Below the pieces are notes generated by a model. That model was given only the letters and a program-made list of their open reading frames with translations, was not told the origin of the DNA and did not search any database. From Archangium lansingense (GTDB taxonomy: Bacteria; Myxococcota; Myxococcia; Myxococcales; Myxococcaceae), in the NCBI RefSeq assembly GCF_026626635.1, contig NZ_JAPNKA010000001.1, forward strand, positions 13,208,001 through 13,272,000: a stretch of 64,000 nucleotides of DNA, written 5' to 3'. Numbering within the stretch: position 1 is the stretch's first letter; every line of letters starts with the position of its first letter. The position numbers were made by a program, and so were the translations under genes. Of the stretch, positions 16,529 through 25,095 are shown in pieces.

Positions 16529-17110
16529 TTACCGCTCGGGTGGGCGAGCGAGGGGCTCCGACACTCCGTTCCTGGTAGCGCGTCCGAGATACTCCAGTGT
16601 CTGCGTCCTCAAGGTCCCCTTGGGGGAACGCCCATACTGGACCGCGGTCACCAAGGGCTCACTCGCGCACTGGGAATCCTTGTCGATGATCTCCGTGAGC
16701 GTGACTCCCACGAGCTCCCGGTCCCTGGCCACGGCGCGGCTCTTCTCCTGGGGTTTGCCTCGGGCTGGAAGCAGTTCCTGGGGAGTGGGCCGCCGCGACA
16801 GGCAGATACAGTGCCCCGCCGTGATGACGAGGCGTGGATGGATGAGCACTCCACTACAAGGCTTCATCACCCTTCTTCCAGTGGAGTCCGTCATGGCCGC
16901 GGTGACCATGACGGCAGGGAGAAACTTGTTCTCGACATCCGTGGGGCCTGGCCCGGTCAGCAGGACCCCCTGGGGCAACAGTTCCTCGGAAGCGGGGAAC
17001 TCGTCCCAGGGCTCCCCGAGCGTAGGCGTGCTCGCCGAGCAGGCGGCGTGGAAGACGAGAGGAAGTGCTGACAACAGCAGAAAGAGCTTCCAGTACCGAA
17101 GGCCAGACAC
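16529..17110 (-). pseudogene. Truncated trypsin-like serine protease lipoprotein (His-bearing half only)
   Basis: The 193 codons begin at a GTG with GGGAGGA upstream. An N-terminal lipoprotein signal runs VSGLRYWKLFLLLSALPLVF then HAAC. The S1 protease N-terminal half is present, with SGVLIHPRLVITAGHC containing the catalytic His100. The frame ends shortly after the segment that in the neighbouring copy precedes the Asp-bearing part (compare EYLGRATR with YEGRVRPH), and no catalytic Asp or Ser region follows before the demethylase gene. It is therefore a 3'-truncated paralogue of the next gene, probably inactive. The tandem copies share the TAGHC region and Cys pattern. Confidence 0.65.
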
Positions 17111-17181
17111 GCGATTCCTCCCGGGATTCAGGTCACATGGCGCACGATGGGCCATGCTCCGCGAGGCTTGGAGCCCGTACG

Positions 17182-18189
17182 TCAGGGAACTGCAGCATCC
17201 AGGGAGGGAGTACCTCGTGGCTCGGGTGAATCCGCCTTGGACGCAAGTTCCATCTCCTGTGCCAGCCACTCGCGGTATACGAAGGTGCTCGTGCAGGTGG
17301 GCTCCTTGCCCAGTCCCCTGCTGGAGATGCCGACGAGCGCAGGGGAGCCCGCGCCTTCACGCAGGCAAGGCCCTCCCGTGTCACCCCGGTAGGCGTGCAG
17401 GTCGGACGAGCCAAGCAGGATTCTTCCTTTATCCGGGTCGAGGAAGCCCGCCACCGTCTCCCGGCTGAAGCGGCGCCGCCCATCCAATCCGCCGGTGTCC
17501 TCCAGGTAGCCATGACCCACCACGGTCATCGACTCACCGGCCCGGACTTCTTCCTTCGCCAGCGGGATAGGTGGAACGTTCTCCTCCACGGACCCCTCCA
17601 GGAAGATGAGAGCCAGGTCCGCCTCACTCGTCACCACGACGTTCCGGGTGTCCATCAGGATCCGAAGTCGAGGATGGGGACGAACCCTTCCCTCATATTG
17701 GTCGGACCATTAGCGCCTTCCCTTCCCCCGGGAGGGAGAACCGTAGGTGAAGGTGGCCACAGTCGCTGTCGCCGCACAGGTGGATGGCTCTATCTGGAAG
17801 ACGCGGCCATTCCCGCCCGGTGGAGCCTCCTTCCGCGCGCACACACAATGGCCTGCCGTCAGCACGAGGCGAGGGCTCACCAGGACGCCGCTGCACTCCC
17901 TGCGCTCCGGCGGGTTCTCCGCGAGGTGGCCCGTCACCGTGACGGTGGAAGGGTAACGGTTGGTGGAGTCCACTTCGCCGATGACCCGGGACCAGCGCAA
18001 GGCCGAGGCGCTTGCGTCAGTTCCTTCCATGCCCGCGGCCGCAGAGGACTCCGCTGCCGGGTGGACGGCGGGGCCCTTTTCGCCGTGTCCCACTGTCCCG
18101 GGCCCATCCTCCGTGCGCGCCACGCAGCCGCCGCACCCTGGAGATACCAGGGCGAGCAGGAGGGCCGAGGCAAGGAGCAGCTTGTTCAT
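17182..18189 (-). pseudogene. Trypsin-like protease lipoprotein interrupted by in-frame TAA, catalytic Ser replaced by Thr
   Basis: Read as one frame of 336 codons, this is a complete S1-type protease. It has a signal with lipobox-like VSPGC, His114 in LVLTAGHC, Asp191 in SEADLALIFL, and RGDTGGPC where the catalytic serine should be, giving Thr271. A TAA at 17710-17712 (codon 160) interrupts it; the 18 codons after the stop continue the family pattern (YEGRVRPHPRLRIL) in the same frame until an ATG at 17655. Annotators would split it into two proteins of 159 and 157 residues. A single nonsense change or sequencing error explains the structure. The Ser-to-Thr change suggests the enzyme had already lost or altered its activity. 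Confidence 0.7.
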
Positions 18190-18327
18190 GACGTTGAACC
18201 TACAGCACAGCGCCCAACGGGCCTACCTGCCATGAACGCCCCACGCGGCACCTGCCCATGATGGCCGGGCATCAGCCGGAGGAGAAGATGGTACGCTCCC
18301 TCGTGCCGGGCTTCGCTCTTCATCCCA

Positions 18328-18390
18328 TTCTTCGAGCCGCTGCTGGCCTGGCTGGACTCCGAGCCCGTGCCCCGGGTGGCCAACTCCTGA
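18328..18390 (+). pseudogene. Remnant of N-demethylase 3' end (direct repeat copy 2)
   Basis: Translated in the parental frame this reads FFEPLLAWLDSEPVPRVANS and stop, against FLEPLVAWLDSEPVPQAANS in the intact gene. It has no start codon or upstream coding part. It lies just before the macro-domain gene and marks the right end of the segment that contains the two protease genes. It indicates either a decayed second copy of the demethylase or an insertion that duplicated this end. Confidence 0.75.
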
Positions 18391-18406
18391 CGGAGGGGAG
18401 CGCAGC

Positions 18407-19012
18407 ATGCGCATCGCGGCATTCACCGGCTCCCTCGTCGATTCCCGGGTGGGGGCCCACGCCATCATCAACGCGGCCAATCCGGACGTGGGGCTCGGCA
18501 GCGGGGTGAGCGGAGCCCTCCGGGAGGCCTGCGGCGGAGCCGCGTTCCAGCGAGAGGTGCGTGAGAGGTTGGAAGAGGAGTACGGCGAGCCCCTCCAGCC
18601 CGGGGACTGCCTGGTGACGGGACCCGGAGCCAGCATCGCCTTCCGTTGGGTGTTGCATGTCCCGTCCGTGGACTACCGGCGGACGGATGCCGAGACCGGT
18701 GGCTCCACCGGACCCTCTCGGGTGAGGGCCTGCTTCCGCTCGGCGCTCGAGGAATCCGTCGCGCTGGCGCGGGAGCATGGGTTGAGCGGGCAATTCGTGC
18801 TCGCGACCCCACTCCTGGGCGCGGGGCACGGCGGGCTGGGTTCCATCGTGGCGCTGGACGTGCTGATGGGCACACTCCGGGACTACCTGCACGAGTGCCC
18901 CACGGAGGAGCGCGAGGTGCTCGCGCGCGTGGTCTTCGCCGTCCTCACGCCCGAGGAAGCCCGGCTCGTGGCGCTCGCGGCCGGCAAGCAGGGGCTTTCC
19001 TTCGCGCCGTGA
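18407..19012 (+). CDS. Macro-domain protein (ADP-ribose binding or processing)
   Basis: The 201-residue soluble protein is one macro domain. The N-terminal AIINAANPDVGLGSGVSGAL carries the NAAN and glycine-rich loop that contact ADP-ribose, and the second loop is ATPLLGAGHGGLGS near residue 135. Macro domains bind or hydrolyse ADP-ribose conjugates on proteins, nucleic acids or metabolites. A GGAGG-rich Shine-Dalgarno precedes the ATG. No ADP-ribosyltransferase (DarT-like) gene is adjacent. The NTPase and TPR genes follow on the same strand 110 bp later, so a joint function is possible. Confidence 0.88.
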   Translation: MRIAAFTGSLVDSRVGAHAIINAANPDVGLGSGVSGALREACGGAAFQREVRERLEEEYGEPLQPGDCLVTGPGASIAFRWVLHVPSVDYRRTDAETGGSTGPSRVRACFRSALEESVALAREHGLSGQFVLATPLLGAGHGGLGSIVALDVLMGTLRDYLHECPTEEREVLARVVFAVLTPEEARLVALAAGKQGLSFAP

Positions 19013-19122
19013 AGGCACAGCGCGTGTTCGACACATGGCAGCACCTATGACCCGGGAGGCGTCGGCCATGGGACGACGAAAGCAGGTGTGTCCTCCCGCG
19101 CGCTCGCCGCAGCCAGGGGCTG

Positions 19123-20511
19123 GTGATAGAAGCCACCGGCATGTCACGCCGCGACCTCTGGCGAAAACTCTACGAGCGATTCGACCCGGAGTTGCCTGCT
19201 CCCATGGAATGGCGGGCTCCCCGTCCGCACAGCCCGGCGAAGAAGATGCTGGAGACCCTGGACCGGCCCTTCGGTACGCCGCGCATCCTGCTGATGGGAA
19301 CGGTGGGCACGGGCAAGACGACGGAGTTGCTGCGCGTCGCCGAGGAGCGGGAACAGCGCGAGCTGGTCGTCTTCCTGGATCTGGAGCGGCACTTCACCAA
19401 CGTGGTGAAGGACCCGAACGCGCTGTATCGGATTCAAGCCTGGGAGGTGTGCTTCCTGGCGGGCCTCGCGCTGGTGTTCCGATTCAAGGAGCGGTTGGGA
19501 CTCGAGCTGGACCCCGAGATAGTGAAGCAGCTCGGCGAAGCATGGAAGCGGCTGGCCGAAGCCACCAACACCCCGAATCCCCAGCTCGACCTGAGTTCCT
19601 TCGCGAAGGAAGCCCTGGACCTGGGGGCGACCCTCGCCACCACGGGAGCACTGGGCGTGGAAGCCGCGGGGACCGCATTGGCGCTCAAGGGCGCCAAGAC
19701 CGTGATGGGTTCCCTGCGCGCCTGGACCTGGAACCTGCCGCTCGGGCGCAGTGAGAAGCCTCTGCCAGATCAGGACCGGCAGGTGCAGGAGTTGCTGGGC
19801 GCCGTCAACCTGCTCCTGGGCGAGGTGCAGCAGAAGCACCGCAAGGTACTGCTCGTCATCGATGGCCTGGATCGGATCCGCGACCTGCCTCGCGCCAAGG
19901 CGCTCTTCGTCGAGTCCCAGCTTCTCTCCCAGCTCATCTGTCCCCTGGTGGTCTGTGGTCCCTTCGCGCTCCGGCACGACGTGGCCACGGCCGGAGTGCG
20001 GGGATTCAAGGCCAGCGCGCTGGTGAACGAGCCCGTGCTGGACCATGCCGACCCACGCCGTCCTGGAGACGGGGTGGCCTTCTTCCGCGAGCTGTATGCG
20101 CAGCGGGTGAAGGACCTCGGGGACGAAGCCCTGGGATTGGTGAGCCCGGGGTTGCTCGACGAACTCGCCTACTACTCGGGTGGGCGAGCGCGGGATTTCG
20201 TCCGGTTCATCCGCTCCCTCTCCGAGGTAGCGTGGGACCAGGATGCATCCGCGGCAACACCGGAGTTGGTGAAGCAGGTATTGGATGAATGGCGCTTGAG
20301 GCAGGAGACAGGACTGAACACGGATCACATCCGGCTCCTGCAGGATGTAATGAAGGATCCAGAGCACCGGCTGCCTCCAGGCGAGCTGGCGCATGAGTTG
20401 CTCGACTACCAGCACCTGTTGCCCTACCCGAATGACTCGGAATGGTACTACCCCCATCCGCTGCTAACGATGCATCTGGTCCGGCCACCCCCGGCTGGCT
20501 CCGCCGGCTGA
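19123..20511 (+). CDS. P-loop NTPase, STAND/AAA-like
   Basis: The 462-residue protein has a Walker A motif, LLMGTVGTGKTTELL (residues 59-67 for the loop), followed by a LVVFLDLERHF strand. Walker B is KVLLVIDGLDRI (about 241-252). A long insert lies between them and includes a hydrophobic stretch (LGATLATTGALGVEAAGTAL). A helical C-terminal part follows, as in ATPases of conflict systems that sense and switch. The GTG start at 19123 and the ATG at 19141 are both possible; ribosome-binding signals are weak for each. The last 70 bp overlap the TPR gene, so the two are translationally linked. The exact family was not determined. Confidence 0.8.
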   Translation: MIEATGMSRRDLWRKLYERFDPELPAPMEWRAPRPHSPAKKMLETLDRPFGTPRILLMGTVGTGKTTELLRVAEEREQRELVVFLDLERHFTNVVKDPNALYRIQAWEVCFLAGLALVFRFKERLGLELDPEIVKQLGEAWKRLAEATNTPNPQLDLSSFAKEALDLGATLATTGALGVEAAGTALALKGAKTVMGSLRAWTWNLPLGRSEKPLPDQDRQVQELLGAVNLLLGEVQQKHRKVLLVIDGLDRIRDLPRAKALFVESQLLSQLICPLVVCGPFALRHDVATAGVRGFKASALVNEPVLDHADPRRPGDGVAFFRELYAQRVKDLGDEALGLVSPGLLDELAYYSGGRARDFVRFIRSLSEVAWDQDASAATPELVKQVLDEWRLRQETGLNTDHIRLLQDVMKDPEHRLPPGELAHELLDYQHLLPYPNDSEWYYPHPLLTMHLVRPPPAGSAG

Positions 20512-23048
20512 AGGTCTCGCTGGGGCTGTCTGGCGCCGGGCTGTTGGTGCTGGTGGACCACGCCCGCCCCGAGCGACTGGGAGAGCTGGTTCGGACGTTG
20601 CTCCCCATCGCTCCGGAGCTTGAGGTCCATACCGAGGCCCACCGTCTGGCGGAGGCCCGACCCGGCGTGACGCTGGTGCTGGTGCCTCGCGCGGAGGACG
20701 CGGACTGGCTGAACATCAACCGGCCGCTCTTCGCCTCACGTGCGCTGCGCGTGGTGCTGTTCTGCACGCGCGAGGTGTCCGTGGCTCTGTCGCGGGGAGC
20801 CGTGGACTTCCTCGATTGGGTCTCGCTCCGGCTGGAATGTCCCGCGGGACCAGCGCCCTACGCGGTGGCGGGACTTCGCTGTGCACTGGCGGCCCGGGTG
20901 CCCGGCGTCGTGTGGACAGGGGGAGATCTGGAAGCGAGCTTCGCCGCGGCGAGACCGCGACGAGTGCTCCGGCGAATCAGTGCGGCGAGGCCTTATGCGG
21001 AGCTCGTTGCGGAGGTGAAGGCACTCGGCTCGAGGGAGTGGCTCGCGTGGACGGACGTAGATGGAGACTTCCGGCTGCGGAGGGTGCGCTGGGCCCTGGC
21101 TGAGGCCAGACGCCGGACGCGGGCCATCTTGGTCGAGCCGGCCGTGCGCTCCCCGGGGTGGTGGGAGGTGCACGGACGGGTGGCGGAGCCAACGGAGGCC
21201 TGCGAGCGATTGAGGAGCGCTGGGGCCAACCACCCGGGCCGACTGGCAGCGCTGGTGGACCTAGAGCCAGAAGCCATCCAGTTACTGGGCAGCCTCCTGG
21301 AACGAGGCGTCGGCGAGAGTTCCCTGGAAGAGGAACTTCTGAAGGAGACGGAGCCAGGAGCGGCTGTGGGGCGGCTCGCCTCTGTACAGGGCCTGGTGAC
21401 AGAAAAGGAACTGGTACGCGGACGAGCACCTCCTCCCGCGATGCGCGCATTTGGAACGGAGCGGGACCGGATGCGGCGATTGCACGGAACGGAGTTGGAC
21501 GCGATCGAGCAGTGGTTGCGCCCGGGAGAACAGGTAGACGCAGAGGACACGGCGTGGTGGTCCGCATGGGTAGGGACGATCCCCTCGCAAGAGCGGCTTG
21601 AGGGCTTCGGAGAACGGGGGGAGGTCGCGGAAGCGCTACTTCGGCATGCACCAAGAACAGGTCAAACCTGGGAGCAATCGGCATTCGTGGCATTTTCCAC
21701 AGGAGACATGGATGTGACTCATGTCTGGGCCCAGCATGCCATGGAGGCTGACCCCTCAAGGTGGAAGATGCTTGCTCGTGTGCTCAGTGCTCAAGGGCAC
21801 TACTTCGAAGCTGAATCGATTCTCCGGCACCAGCTTGAGGCAACTGAGTCAACACCCGGTCTGGCTCGTGGGTGGATTCTTCACGAGCTAGGCCATGTGC
21901 TCTATCAACAGGGTCAGTATGCCGAGGCAGAGGCTTTGATGCGCCAGTCTCTTGCCTTTGTCGAGCAGGCTCTCGGCCACCAACACCCCAACTACGCCGC
22001 CTCCCTCCATAGCCTTGCTATGTTGCAAGCAAGGCAGGGGAGGTACACCGAAGCAGAGGAATTACTGCGCCAGTCCCTTGAGATTATAGAAAAACCACTT
22101 GGCCCTCGCAATCGTGACTATGCTTCCTCGCTTCACGAACTGGCCAGGGTACTTGAAGTGCAAGGCCGGTATAGCGAGGCGGAGAAGCTACTACGCCAAT
22201 CTCTCACATCTTTCGAACAGACTCTTGGCCCTCGACATCCCAACTATGGCGCCTCTCTTCATGAATTAGCCAGAGTGATTGAAAGACAAGGCAGATACGC
22301 CGAAGCGGAAGAACTGCTGCGCCAGTCTCTGATCATTATCGAGCAAACACTTGGCTCTCGGCATCCACATCATGGAGTGTCGCTTCAGTCCCTAGCCATG
22401 GTTCTCGAGACCCAAGGCAGACACACTGAAGCAGAAAATCTGCTGCGCCAATCTCTTGCCATTTCCGAACAGACGTACGGCACTCGACATCCGTCCTATG
22501 CGGCTTCGCTACACCAATTGGCCAAGGTGCTCGAAAGTCAGGGCCGAAACTCGGAGGCTGAGAACTTGCTACGTCAGTCCCTTACTATCAAGGAACAGAC
22601 CATCGGTCTCCAGCACCCTGAATATGGTTCTTCGCTCCATGAACTGGCCAGGGTGCTCGAAAGTCAAGGCAAGTACGCCGAGGCAGAGGTGTTGCTGCGC
22701 AAGTCTCTCGCAATCAACGAACAGGCACTCGGCCATCAACACCCCCTGCTCTGCCCCACGCTGGCGAACCTCGGCCTCAACCTAGCCACACAAAGACGCC
22801 CGGTGGAAGGAGAGCCATTCCTTTTGCGAGCCCTCGACATTGCCCGCACAACCTGGGGACTGAAACATCCCGAAACAGCACAAGTCCTCACCCTGCTCGC
22901 GCGAGTCCAAGCCAGGTTGAAAAAGCCCGAAGCCGTCGCGACGGCCCGGGAGGCCATGGACGCACTCCTCGGCTCCTTGGGACCGGAGCACCCCATCACG
23001 AAGGATGCGCTCCCCTGGCTCGGCCAGCTCCTGGCGAGCAACAAATGA
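20442..23048 (+). CDS. TPR sensor protein with N-terminal STAND-associated module
   Basis: Residues 1 to about 400 contain a degenerate NTPase-like module. A pattern of RxLF, hydrophobic strand, then AVDFLDWVSLRLECP (around residues 85-135) recalls the inactive-STAND or effector-associated modules found next to NTPases in bacterial conflict systems. Residues about 475-850 are nine tandem 42-residue TPR units of the kinesin-light-chain type, each with an EAExLLRQSL core and ending in HP. The gene overlaps the NTPase gene by 70 bp, pointing to a two-protein sensor-switch. Codons in the repeat region are visibly poorer in GC than in the neighbours. Ligand unknown. The start is uncertain; later GTG or ATG codons are possible. 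Confidence 0.8.
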   Translation: MVLPPSAANDASGPATPGWLRRLKVSLGLSGAGLLVLVDHARPERLGELVRTLLPIAPELEVHTEAHRLAEARPGVTLVLVPRAEDADWLNINRPLFASRALRVVLFCTREVSVALSRGAVDFLDWVSLRLECPAGPAPYAVAGLRCALAARVPGVVWTGGDLEASFAAARPRRVLRRISAARPYAELVAEVKALGSREWLAWTDVDGDFRLRRVRWALAEARRRTRAILVEPAVRSPGWWEVHGRVAEPTEACERLRSAGANHPGRLAALVDLEPEAIQLLGSLLERGVGESSLEEELLKETEPGAAVGRLASVQGLVTEKELVRGRAPPPAMRAFGTERDRMRRLHGTELDAIEQWLRPGEQVDAEDTAWWSAWVGTIPSQERLEGFGERGEVAEALLRHAPRTGQTWEQSAFVAFSTGDMDVTHVWAQHAMEADPSRWKMLARVLSAQGHYFEAESILRHQLEATESTPGLARGWILHELGHVLYQQGQYAEAEALMRQSLAFVEQALGHQHPNYAASLHSLAMLQARQGRYTEAEELLRQSLEIIEKPLGPRNRDYASSLHELARVLEVQGRYSEAEKLLRQSLTSFEQTLGPRHPNYGASLHELARVIERQGRYAEAEELLRQSLIIIEQTLGSRHPHHGVSLQSLAMVLETQGRHTEAENLLRQSLAISEQTYGTRHPSYAASLHQLAKVLESQGRNSEAENLLRQSLTIKEQTIGLQHPEYGSSLHELARVLESQGKYAEAEVLLRKSLAINEQALGHQHPLLCPTLANLGLNLATQRRPVEGEPFLLRALDIARTTWGLKHPETAQVLTLLARVQARLKKPEAVATAREAMDALLGSLGPEHPITKDALPWLGQLLASNK
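21861..22993 (+). repeat. Nine tandem 126-bp units encoding 42-residue TPRs
   Basis: Each unit encodes a helix pair with a conserved LLRQSL and a terminal HP. The middle seven are the most alike; the last two have diverged and look like a capping end. Near-identical units allow copy-number change by recombination, as expected for a sensor under diversifying pressure. Confidence 0.85.
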
Positions 23049-23120
23049 ATCCGGTTCCCGGCTCATTCCATTGCTCTCGCGACCCAAGCCAGGAGTTGCC
23101 ACTGCAGTGAGTGCGGCGGC

Positions 23121-23633
23121 TCACCGGAACGCGTCCACGATGAAGACCGCCGCAGAGGGGGACTCCAGGATGGCGGTTCCCGGCTTGGACTCGGGCCTCT
23201 TGCGCAGTTGCCCCTTTCCGAGCCGGGCCACCGCGCAGATGGGCACCTTGTCGCCTTCCAGGGGATGGGCTTCGTAGTACCGGATGACAACTTGGGGGCC
23301 GTCCGTCCAGACGCGCCCATACAAACGGGCCGGAGAGCTGAGCGTACCGAGTTCCTCCTCCAGAATGCTCTCGATTGGTCCCTCGTAGAGGGTAATGGGC
23401 CTCGTACTCATCTGGTTCGCATCGAGCGAGATCCAGGCCGAGTCCCCGACGCCCATTCGCAGGTACCGCATCACCTCGAGTGCTTTCGCCGGGCACTCTT
23501 CCGCAACCGGGGTTCCATCCGACCGCAGCGCCACATTGCCCGGGAACGGGGACGGAGTTGTGGCACAACCCGCCGACGTCAGAAGCACGAGGAAGGAGAA
23601 GAGGAATGCCTCTGTCCTGGGCATCATGGGCAT
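23121..23633 (-). CDS. Small lipoprotein, partner of the DUF2381 gene
   Basis: The 170-residue protein has a signal peptide ending in a lipobox, LLTSAGC, so the mature protein is probably membrane-anchored by lipid. No domain recognised beyond a central acidic region. The start lies 9 bp after the DUF2381 stop codon on the same strand, which indicates one operon. Myxobacterial genomes often pair DUF2381 proteins with small lipoproteins or with protein kinases. Function unknown. Confidence 0.75.
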   Translation of the reverse strand: MPMMPRTEAFLFSFLVLLTSAGCATTPSPFPGNVALRSDGTPVAEECPAKALEVMRYLRMGVGDSAWISLDANQMSTRPITLYEGPIESILEEELGTLSSPARLYGRVWTDGPQVVIRYYEAHPLEGDKVPICAVARLGKGQLRKRPESKPGTAILESPSAAVFIVDAFR

Positions 23634-23642
23634 CCCTCGCTC

Positions 23643-24575
23643 CTACTCCTGCACCAGCCGGGGATCCAGCGAAACGGTCAACTGCTGGAGCCCATCGTCG
23701 CGGAAGATTTCCAGGACGAGGCGCTCCATGCCCGTCTCCGAAACAAACGCGCTCTTGTCCACCACGACGGCGACACTTCCCGACGCCCCCGAGACGATCT
23801 CCGCCCGGTTCATGCGAAGCGCGAACTGCCGGGCCGTGCGGGAGGTCTGGTCGGAGGACACACGAGCCTCCTTGAGCATCCATGGCTTGTCGCGGAACGT
23901 GTTCGAGAGGTGGACCACGACCGCCGCCTTGCCGTTTCCCTTCCCCGCGAAGATCTCGACCTTCATGCCCATGTCCCCGTCGCCGAGCTCATAGACGTCC
24001 TTCCGCTTGAAAGGCACCTGCTTCACCTCGCCATTGGCCAGCAGGGTGGCGTAGGCGTGGTCGATCGAGTTCTCCTCCTTCTGGTAGCGCTCGACCTGCT
24101 CGCGCAGCTCCCGCTCGCTCTGGAGCGCGCGGTACAGGGAGGCGACCACCGCGTCATAGTCCTCACGGCTCGCGAACACGTTGACCTGCTGGTCCACCTC
24201 GCGGTTTTCATAGAACTGCTCATGGGACGTCACGATGAACGGCAGCTCCGTCCCATCCGTGAGCGTCACCCGGAGCAGGAACTGGTTGTCTGGGGTGAGG
24301 TCGCGCAGGGGATAGAGCAACACCCACCTGCCAGCGCACACCACGGGCTCGAAGTGCCCCTCCCACCCCAGCATCGTCGTGCGCTCGGGGTCACAGGGTT
24401 TCTCCAGGCGCAGCAGGGTCGCGATCCTTCCGCCCACATATACCCGGGGCGCCTCGCTCCTCGGGTGCTCCGAGAGGATGAGAGCTCGCTCGATGGGCTC
24501 GCGCACCTTGGCCACGGCCACGGCCGCAGCGAGGACGAGGAGCAGGGTAGACCGCAGAAGTAGGTGTTTGCGCAT
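23643..24575 (-). CDS. DUF2381 family exported protein (myxobacterial paralogous family)
   Basis: The 310-residue protein begins MRKHLLLRSTLLLVLAAAVA, a signal peptide. It shows the hallmarks of DUF2381: an N-terminal beta-rich part with GWEGHFEPVVCAGRWVLLYPLRDL, a central helical stretch (about 135-175), and a C-terminal beta part with EIFAGKGNGKAAVVVHLSNTF. The family is expanded in Myxococcus relatives and has no established function. It is the first gene of a two-gene operon with the lipoprotein downstream. Confidence 0.85.
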   Translation of the reverse strand: MRKHLLLRSTLLLVLAAAVAVAKVREPIERALILSEHPRSEAPRVYVGGRIATLLRLEKPCDPERTTMLGWEGHFEPVVCAGRWVLLYPLRDLTPDNQFLLRVTLTDGTELPFIVTSHEQFYENREVDQQVNVFASREDYDAVVASLYRALQSERELREQVERYQKEENSIDHAYATLLANGEVKQVPFKRKDVYELGDGDMGMKVEIFAGKGNGKAAVVVHLSNTFRDKPWMLKEARVSSDQTSRTARQFALRMNRAEIVSGASGSVAVVVDKSAFVSETGMERLVLEIFRDDGLQQLTVSLDPRLVQE

Positions 24576-25095
24576 GAGGAGAGCTAACCTAACAGGACAG
24601 GTGGCGCACAACCAGTCCACAGGCATGGACCGTGGCCAGAAGGCCATCCCCGCTGGACGCCGGGCCCGTCTCGCACGGCGCGTCTCGGAATCCGGGCGGA
24701 CTTGCAAGCCTTTGTCATACTCCGTAATATTCTCGTCATCTTTCGAAATGCCTCGGGGCCTAGACTCCAGTGCCAGGCTCCAAGAATCCAAGACTCAAAG
24801 ACAGACAATCGACCCAGGGGATGAATAGCCCCATCTCCCCTCGGGAACTGTCGCAAAAAAAGACACCTTCCGAGGCACGGTCATTCCGTCTGGAATCAAA
24901 GACTTGCGCGGAGGGGCTGCAAAGTCTGTGTACATTCATGGGGAGTCCTGCTGAGACATCCACGCTCCAGTGAACTCACGGAGCATGTGGATGAAGGCCG
25001 GAAATCCAAGGCCTTAGGGGTTGGCTCGCCTCCTGCAATCTGTCCCAGCGTCCAACGGCACCCCCGCCGTCAGCTGGACAGGAAGGTACCCCCCC
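24576..25095 (+). promoter_or_regulatory. 520-bp AT-richer intergenic region with candidate sigma70 promoter
   Basis: No gene is seen here. On the plus strand TTGCAA (24702-24707) and TAATAT (24725-24730) are spaced by exactly 17 bp, a good housekeeping promoter by consensus. If used for the metalloprotease, the leader would be about 360 nt long, leaving room for regulation. The segment 24840-24960 also has an A-rich patch and no recognisable structured RNA. Confidence 0.45.

Noticed and set aside
17710..17712. Recoding of TAA as a sense codon (also at 42754)
   Set aside because: TAA ends the imm11 fragment normally at 59987-59989 and both interrupted genes carry other damage, so decay or sequence error is simpler.
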